NCBI RefSeq assembly: GCF_000315625.1
Contig: NW_005434606.1
Location: 92,614 to 122,008, forward strand
Direction: 5' to 3'
Origin: Guillardia theta CCMP2712
Lineage: Eukaryota > Cryptophyceae > Pyrenomonadales > Geminigeraceae
DNA length: 29,395 nt
Part shown: in pieces, positions 24,454 through 29,395 of the stretch
How positions within the stretch are numbered: the first letter of the stretch is position 1
Layout of the letters: every line of letters begins with the position of its first letter
Notes under the pieces: generated by a model
Seen by the model: the letters and a program-made list of their open reading frames with translations, nothing else
What the model was told of the DNA's origin: nothing
Database searches by the model: none
Translations under genes and position numbers: made by a program

Positions 24454-25607
24454 CCTCCTCTACCAGGCCTGCGCAGCCACTGCGAGCGATCAGAGGCGAT
24501 CACAAGCCGCCATGTTCACGTCGGAAGCGTGAACGTAGGTGGCATTACCACCCTCCACATCCCGGTCCTACTACATGCCAGGACCCCTCCATATATTCGT
24601 ATACGAGGGGGTACAAGTGCATTTGCGCAGAGGACTACCCCTGGGGGTTTCCAACCGGTACATTATCGTAAAGATAAAGAAGCCAAATACCTCCGCTGAA
24701 ATTTGAAACTTGGAAAAATTCAGATGAAAATATTGAAAGTTTCTGGAAGGTTTTTGGCACCATCCGATTTTAACCCGGCAGGTTTGTGCTCTACATCCAT
24801 TATAAGTGCCTGTTTAACACCTTTATCAACTTTGAGTTAACTCCTTGCCCTTTCAAAGTTCTACTAGGGTCCTTTCAGTTCTAGACGTCGCGCGACATTA
24901 TGACAGTGATCGGACATCATCGGATCCGGGCCGGGGTCACCCGTGCCAACTTCCGCACTAGGCCGCCTGGCGGCAACCTGGCTTTGAACGGTCACATGAA
25001 CTGGCCTTGAACTGTAGCCCGGCGGTGTGCCAGGTGATGATGAAGGCCACCGCGGCGGCGTGTGGCAGTAGTACTCAGTGTATCAATGATCCCACAGCCT
25101 CCGATCATGTTCAAACGGTTCCTGACAAGATCGGCGGCCGCAGTCACTGAGTGACGCGCCGGGCGGCCGGGTCCGGGTCCGATCCACGGCCGTGACTGCC
25201 GTACGGCAGTGGCCGCCAGCCACTGTCACTGAGTGACGGGCACTGCGGCCGCACACCGCCACTGGCAGTGGCCGCCAGCCAGTGACGGGCACTGCGGCCG
25301 CACACCGACTCAGTCGTGACGGTGGCACTGGCAGCGGCCGGGCGGCCCGGCCTTCAAGCGGTCAGCCGCGCCGGGTGCCGGGCCCGGGGCCCGGCGGGCG
25401 GCGGCGGCGTGCCCTTGCTGTAGGCCTAGTTTTCAATTCGTCCGCGCGACGCTATATGTCGGATAGAGATAGAGCCCGAATGGTGCAATGGAGAACAAGG
25501 TGTTGTTGTAGCGATGGAACAAAGAGACTCTCGGAGCTCATGGAGACAGTCCTGTCCTCTCCTCCCTGTTAGCTTCCTCCTCCTCTCCCTACTCTCAGAT
25601 CTCAGCC
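24454..25607. promoter_or_regulatory. 1.15-kb divergent spacer between two surface-protein genes
   Basis: Must contain both promoters. 24454-24900 is average to AT-rich and includes the palindrome TCGTATACGA within a CCCCTC/GAGGGG inverted repeat near 24590-24615. 24900-25430 is markedly GC-rich with GCGGCCGC sites, a two-copy tandem repeat and several hairpins. 25430-25607 is the probable 5' UTR of the lectin gene. No convincing gene or TATA box. Confidence 0.55.
25205..25307. repeat. Two-copy GC-rich tandem repeat with internal palindromes
   Basis: Copy 1 (25205-25258) and copy 2 (25264-25307) share GGCAGTGGCCGCCAGCCA at the left and GTGACGGGCACTGCGGCC onward at the right; copy 2 lacks about 10 bp in the middle. 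Nearby palindromes: CTGCCGTACGGCAG (25196-25209), GTCACT-G-AGTGAC (25143-25155 and 25225-25237), GCCACTG-G-CAGTGGC (25258-25272). Confidence 0.85.
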
Positions 25608-27270
25608 ATGAGACCTTCGAGATTTCTTCGGCTGGGAGCTCTGTTCCTGTTCCAACTGGTATCCGTCCTAGGAAACTCGACGCTCTTAGCAAACTGGACG
25701 GACTGTTCGGAGATTCTTCTTCCTGCTGCTAACACAATAGGGGGATGCCAACGTTCGGATTGCAGGGTCTCTTACGGACATTCCACCGCGAACCCCGACT
25801 GCGGTTGTGACGCATGGACAGGGTTTCAGCTCTCGGCCTTCAATCCTGAGATTCCGCAGAGCACAGAGAAAACGCTGCGAGGAGAGCCTTTCAATGGATC
25901 TTTCTCGAATCCCGAAGCAAGCTACATCGGCATCCACCTTCCGGGGCAAGAGGTCATCCTTACCATGATTTCTCTTGTGCCCCGAGCGCAGGGTAGCGAC
26001 TGGATCCCGCGTCCCCATCCCTACAACAATCAGAGCTATTCCCTTGATTGGGCAGCTGCGCTGATAGGAGCGAAGGTACAAGCATCGGCTGACGGAGCCT
26101 CGTGGCTGGACCTGTACGAGATCTCGTCCAAGCCTTCTCCTCACCCGGCTGTTACCAACATCTCCATCGACCGCATGCTTCCGAATGCCTGCCATGGATA
26201 CTCATTCTTTCGGCTGTACCAGCCCAACACCATTCAGCGCATCTACTTTGTCAACACTGAGTTCGGTCCTGTTCAAGTGAACGAGACCATCGGAGTTGTC
26301 AGTGTCAACCAGCTGCACTTCTATGGAGTACGTGCACCGCAATCTAGCACCAATGTTTCATGCTTGCTCCATGCCCCTCGTCTCTTCGCTCAGACCTATC
26401 CTCCTCCTGGCTTCTTCCTCAACGAAATCGAGGTCGTCCTACTAAGCTTGGTAGCAGCATGCAACTCCAGCTTCTGGTACACCGTGGACGACAGCACCCC
26501 TAGGATTGGATGGTACGGGCAGCGGCAGGACGGAGGAGGGTCGATTCTTCCGGACCGGAAGCTTGAGATTGTCCCTGTTGTTCTGCCTGGGACGCTGGCG
26601 ACGGTGAATCTACAGGTGATGCAGATCATTGTGAAGGATGGGGTCGTCTACCAAGCACCAGTCCTCTCCTTCCCTTTCAAGATCCCTCAGATTGGGTTGC
26701 TGTCCGTCTGCCCAGCTGGAAGCCAGCTCTTTCCCGGCTTCACCTGGTGCTACCGAGCCCACACCTTGTCTGACGCAAAGTCCTTCTGGGATGCGGAGAG
26801 GAGCTGCCAGAGTGAGGGAGGGCACCTTGCGAGCGTCTCCTCGCAGGCAGAGAACGACTTTATCACCAGCATCGTCCGAGAGGCGAACGGGCTCACCGAC
26901 CCCTCTGCTCTCCTATCAGGCAGCAAGAGCATGGTGTGGATAGGACTGTATAAGGACGCAAACAGCTCCGGGCTGAGGTGGACGGATTACTCCAAGGTCA
27001 AGTACATGAACTGGATCGACTCGATGCCTCTGCATCCCAACAAGACTTGCTCGCTCTTCGGGGCGGGAGACTGGTGGCAGTCGGAGTGCAAAGAGCAGGT
27101 AGGGAGGAACTGTGCCGGCAGGAAGTGGGGTCCGTGGGAGGGGAGATGGGGAGACGTTGTCGGGTTGGGATACAACGATGAGCCGGAGTATTGCTATCAT
27201 CAAGACACGGCGAGCATGGTTAGATGATTGCAATCTTTTGCTAACCAATCTGACCACATCCTCCTTCCTT

Positions 27271-27334
<64 letters not shown>

Positions 27335-27815
27335 TTTTCTCTCCCGTAACAGGTCCCAACGAAATATCCATGCTACCAGCCTTCGTGGGTTGGAACTGCA
27401 TCAGATGATCCTTGTCGGCAACCTTTCGGGTTCGAGGAGGAGGAGGAGATCGAAGAGGAGAAATCAAGGAGGAGGAGATTGACATGTTTCTTCAGGTACG
27501 TTTGCAAGTTCACGGGCCAGATCGTCTGTGCTCCTGGCTACTACAACGAGTCCGGAACACTTCCATGCTCTCCATGCGCAGCTGGTGAATATTCGTCAGA
27601 GGTATCTAGATGAGAGGAAGGGAGAAGGTAGAGGATGAAACTTTTCGGCAGTACAACGCAACTGCGTGCGCTTCCTGCCTTCCCGGTGCTTTTAGCTCCC
27701 CATCCAGCGCAGGCTGCAACGTGGCAGGTGAGAAGTCAAAAAAGAGTGAGGAAAGGTTCAGAGGAGCTCAGAGCATGAAGTGTATGGAGATGATGAGGAT
27801 GATGATCAATATGGA

Positions 27816-27851
<36 letters not shown>

Positions 27852-29395
27852 AGTGGAGACGATCCACTTGATGATAGAATACATGATAATGAATTGTGGT
27901 GGTGGTGATGTGAAACATGCAAACATTTATGACGATAACTGCTGCTTCTGCAACATCGAGGGTGGTGAAAAGACGAGGAGGAGCATGAAGCAAGGCTGAG
28001 TTGTACTTTACAGTGCTAGTGAGTGATCAAGATGCTTTTCCCGGCACATGTCCAACATGTCGGGTGAAGGAAGTGTTCAACTTGACATCCAGCAATCAGA
28101 CCAACCGCAGTATAGACAGCGATTGTCAGAATACTTCGGTGAGTTCATCGTCATTGTTCTTCTCTCTCTCCTGTCTTGTATCTCACTTCTACCATCAATC
28201 TTGCTGTTGCCTAGATAGCTTGTTGAGTTTCTTCATGCAGAACCTTGCACTGATACAAGAGTACGAGTCTGTCATGGTTGTCAGCGATGCCAACCAGACC
28301 GTCAAGATGCACATCTCAGAGAAGATCTACAAACAGCTCTGCTGTGGTTTGCAGAATGTTAAAACAGCCAGTAATCATCCAGTTCCTCCCTGTGACTCCA
28401 TCTATACAGGCAAGTTCTCGTCCTTTACCGACCCATCCTCGTTCTCCTCCTCTCTCCTCAGTTCCTCTCTTTACGGCTCCTTGGATCGCTCGTCCTCCGC
28501 GTCCCCTCGTCTCTCATCTCCCTTGTTCGCTTTCTCATTCTCTCGCCAGCTTTCGACCTCTTGTCTGCATTCCCGTCGAGCGTGTACAACGGGACTGTGA
28601 AGTTCCTGCCCGGGTACTTTGTGGTGAAGGAGACAACCAACGTCAGCAGAAGCGTCGCCATGTCTTGCGAAAACTGCACGAGCAACGGGGCCGCTTGGCA
28701 CTTGTCAGACGTCTATGCCATCACTACTTGTTTGCACTCCGGGAGCAACATGTGAGGAGGAGGGGGAGGGGGAGGAGGAGGAGGAGGAGGAGGAAGCATC
28801 AATGGACGGAGGGAGGAAAGGAGGATGACACAGAGAGGTAGGTGGAGGAAGGAAAAAGAAGCGGGGATGTAGGCAGGACAAGAAGGAGGAAATAGCGTGG
28901 GGAAAGCAGGTAGAGGAAGAGAAGTCCGTGGAGGTACAGGAATGTGCTTCTGGCAGCATTAGATGGGGGGGGGAGGGGGGGTAGTAAAGAGTTGCAGGGG
29001 AGGAAAAGGAGAGGGAGGAGAGAGGGGAGGGGAGGAGGGAGGAACACGGTAAAGACAAGGAGCCGGAGGAAGGGAGAAACTTGTTTGACCGATGCTTCAG
29101 CTTCTCCTTCCCTCCTTCGGACACGTACGCTACAGGCACCGACAACTGTGATCCCGCGACCTTCGAGTTTGAGTTGGAGGAATGCCCGCAAGGTGAGCTG
29201 GATGTCGAGGGATCGAGCGGAGATAGAGCAGAGGAGGAGACGAAGAGAGGGAGGAGGACGAGGAAAGAGGAGGAGGACAATCATGAAGGAGGATGCGGAG
29301 ATGATGGTCGTGGTGGTGAGGGCGATGATTCTTGCTTGATGGATAATGAGGAAAAGAGGAGAAAGCAGAAGAATTTTTAACCCTTTGCAAATATT
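25608..29395 (+). CDS. Secreted/surface C-type lectin protein with discoidin-like and Cys-rich repeats (3' truncated by window)
   Basis: Exons: 25608-27098, 27353-27429, 27496-27601, 27652-27727, 28032-28138, 28241-28409, 28550-28751, 29101-29192, then continuing past the edge; all phases agree (773 residues so far). Signal peptide: MRPSRFLRLGALFLFQLVSV, then LGNS. Residues about 60-250 look like a discoidin/F5-8C-type sandwich (YIGIHLPG, GAKVQASADGASWLDLYE); this is tentative. CTLD about 365-530: WCYRAHTLSDAKSFWDAE, C..EGGHLASVSSQAEN, VWIGLYKD, LRWTDYSK, MNWIDS, WWQSECKEQ, then PC.....YVCK across two introns. After it: CAPGYYNESGTLPCSPCAAG and CASCLPGAFSS, typical of ephrin-receptor-like/GCC2-GCC3 Cys repeats. 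Many NxS/T sequons. Likely carbohydrate or ligand recognition; whether membrane-anchored lies beyond the window. Divergent from the giant surface-protein gene. The intron 28410-28549 is GC-AG. Confidence 0.85.
27273..27332 (+). repeat. (CTCCTG)10 microsatellite in the CTLD intron
   Basis: Ten exact CTCCTG units inside intron 27099-27352, pyrimidine strand in sense orientation, as in the GT90 intron. Confidence 0.95.
27815..27851 (+). repeat. (GAT)12 microsatellite in an intron
   Basis: GAT triplet run in intron 27728-28031 of the lectin gene; the poly-Met and poly-His/Asp frames are artefacts. Confidence 0.9.
28752..29100 (+). repeat. Purine-rich (GGA/GGGGA) intron
   Basis: Whole intron of the lectin gene with GGA and GGGGGA runs on the sense strand, opposite to the CT-rich bias of other introns in this window. 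Acceptor GATGCTTCAG at 29091-29100. Confidence 0.6.

Noticed and set aside
24580-24620. CCCCTC...GAGGGG inverted repeat as terminator or transposon end
   Set aside because: Single short repeat without a partner, target duplication or transposase nearby.
25083-25328. Small Arg/Pro-rich minus-strand frame in the GC island
   Set aside because: Crosses the tandem repeat and palindromes, with no domain or splice support; GC-rich DNA has few stops.
27610-27999. + strand frame with a poly-Met run
   Set aside because: Lies over intron 27728-28031 and its GAT microsatellite.

Overview
The window is nuclear DNA of a photosynthetic eukaryote with a secondary, red-type plastid, most likely a cryptophyte such as Guillardia. 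Three things point there. Genes are broken by many very short GT-AG introns, mostly 30-60 nt and pyrimidine-rich before the acceptor. One protein carries a bipartite plastid pre-sequence: an ER signal peptide followed at once by Phe and a Ser/Ala/Pro-rich transit peptide. The protein repertoire (RWP-RK factor, GT90, kelch/filamin/LamG and C-type-lectin surface proteins) is algal or protist. The lineage is inferred, not proved. No rRNA, tRNA, CRISPR array, prokaryotic operon or recognisable transposase was seen.

Layout: a small Glu/Lys/Arg-rich two-exon gene (358-1187, +). An intronless plastid-targeted protein resembling plant NEOXANTHIN-DEFICIENT 1 (1378-2238, -), which shares a 131-bp divergent promoter with a many-exon GT90 (CAP10-type) glycosyltransferase (2370-5018, +). 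A gene-poor stretch (5019-6012). A 23-exon gene for an unrecognised disordered plus coiled-coil protein with adaptor-type short motifs (6013-10215, +). A CT-rich gap, then an RWP-RK transcription-factor gene (11080-11702, +), convergent with a four-exon coiled-coil gene that starts with a possible N-myristoylation signal (11928-13079, -). A (GGGA)n-rich gap. Then a 10.4-kb, 16-exon gene (14004-24453, -) for a single-pass surface protein of about 3,200 residues: signal peptide, kelch, LamG-like, Cys-rich, kelch, filamin-type Ig repeats, one membrane segment and a cytoplasmic tail. A 1.15-kb divergent spacer with a GC-rich, palindrome-dense tandem repeat separates it from a second surface or secreted protein (25608 to the right edge, +) with a signal peptide, a discoidin-like region, a C-type lectin domain and ephrin-receptor-like Cys repeats.

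Exon models were assembled by hand from both strands by requiring GT-AG borders (one GC-AG) and reading-phase agreement across every junction. The 16 exons of the large gene, the 8 exons of the lectin gene and the 23 exons of the coiled-coil gene all join in phase. One part of the GT90 gene (3633-3840) is unresolved. Functional links between neighbours are inference only. The clearest themes are cell-surface recognition or adhesion (the divergent pair), secretory-pathway glycosylation (GT90) and plastid function (the NXD1-like protein).
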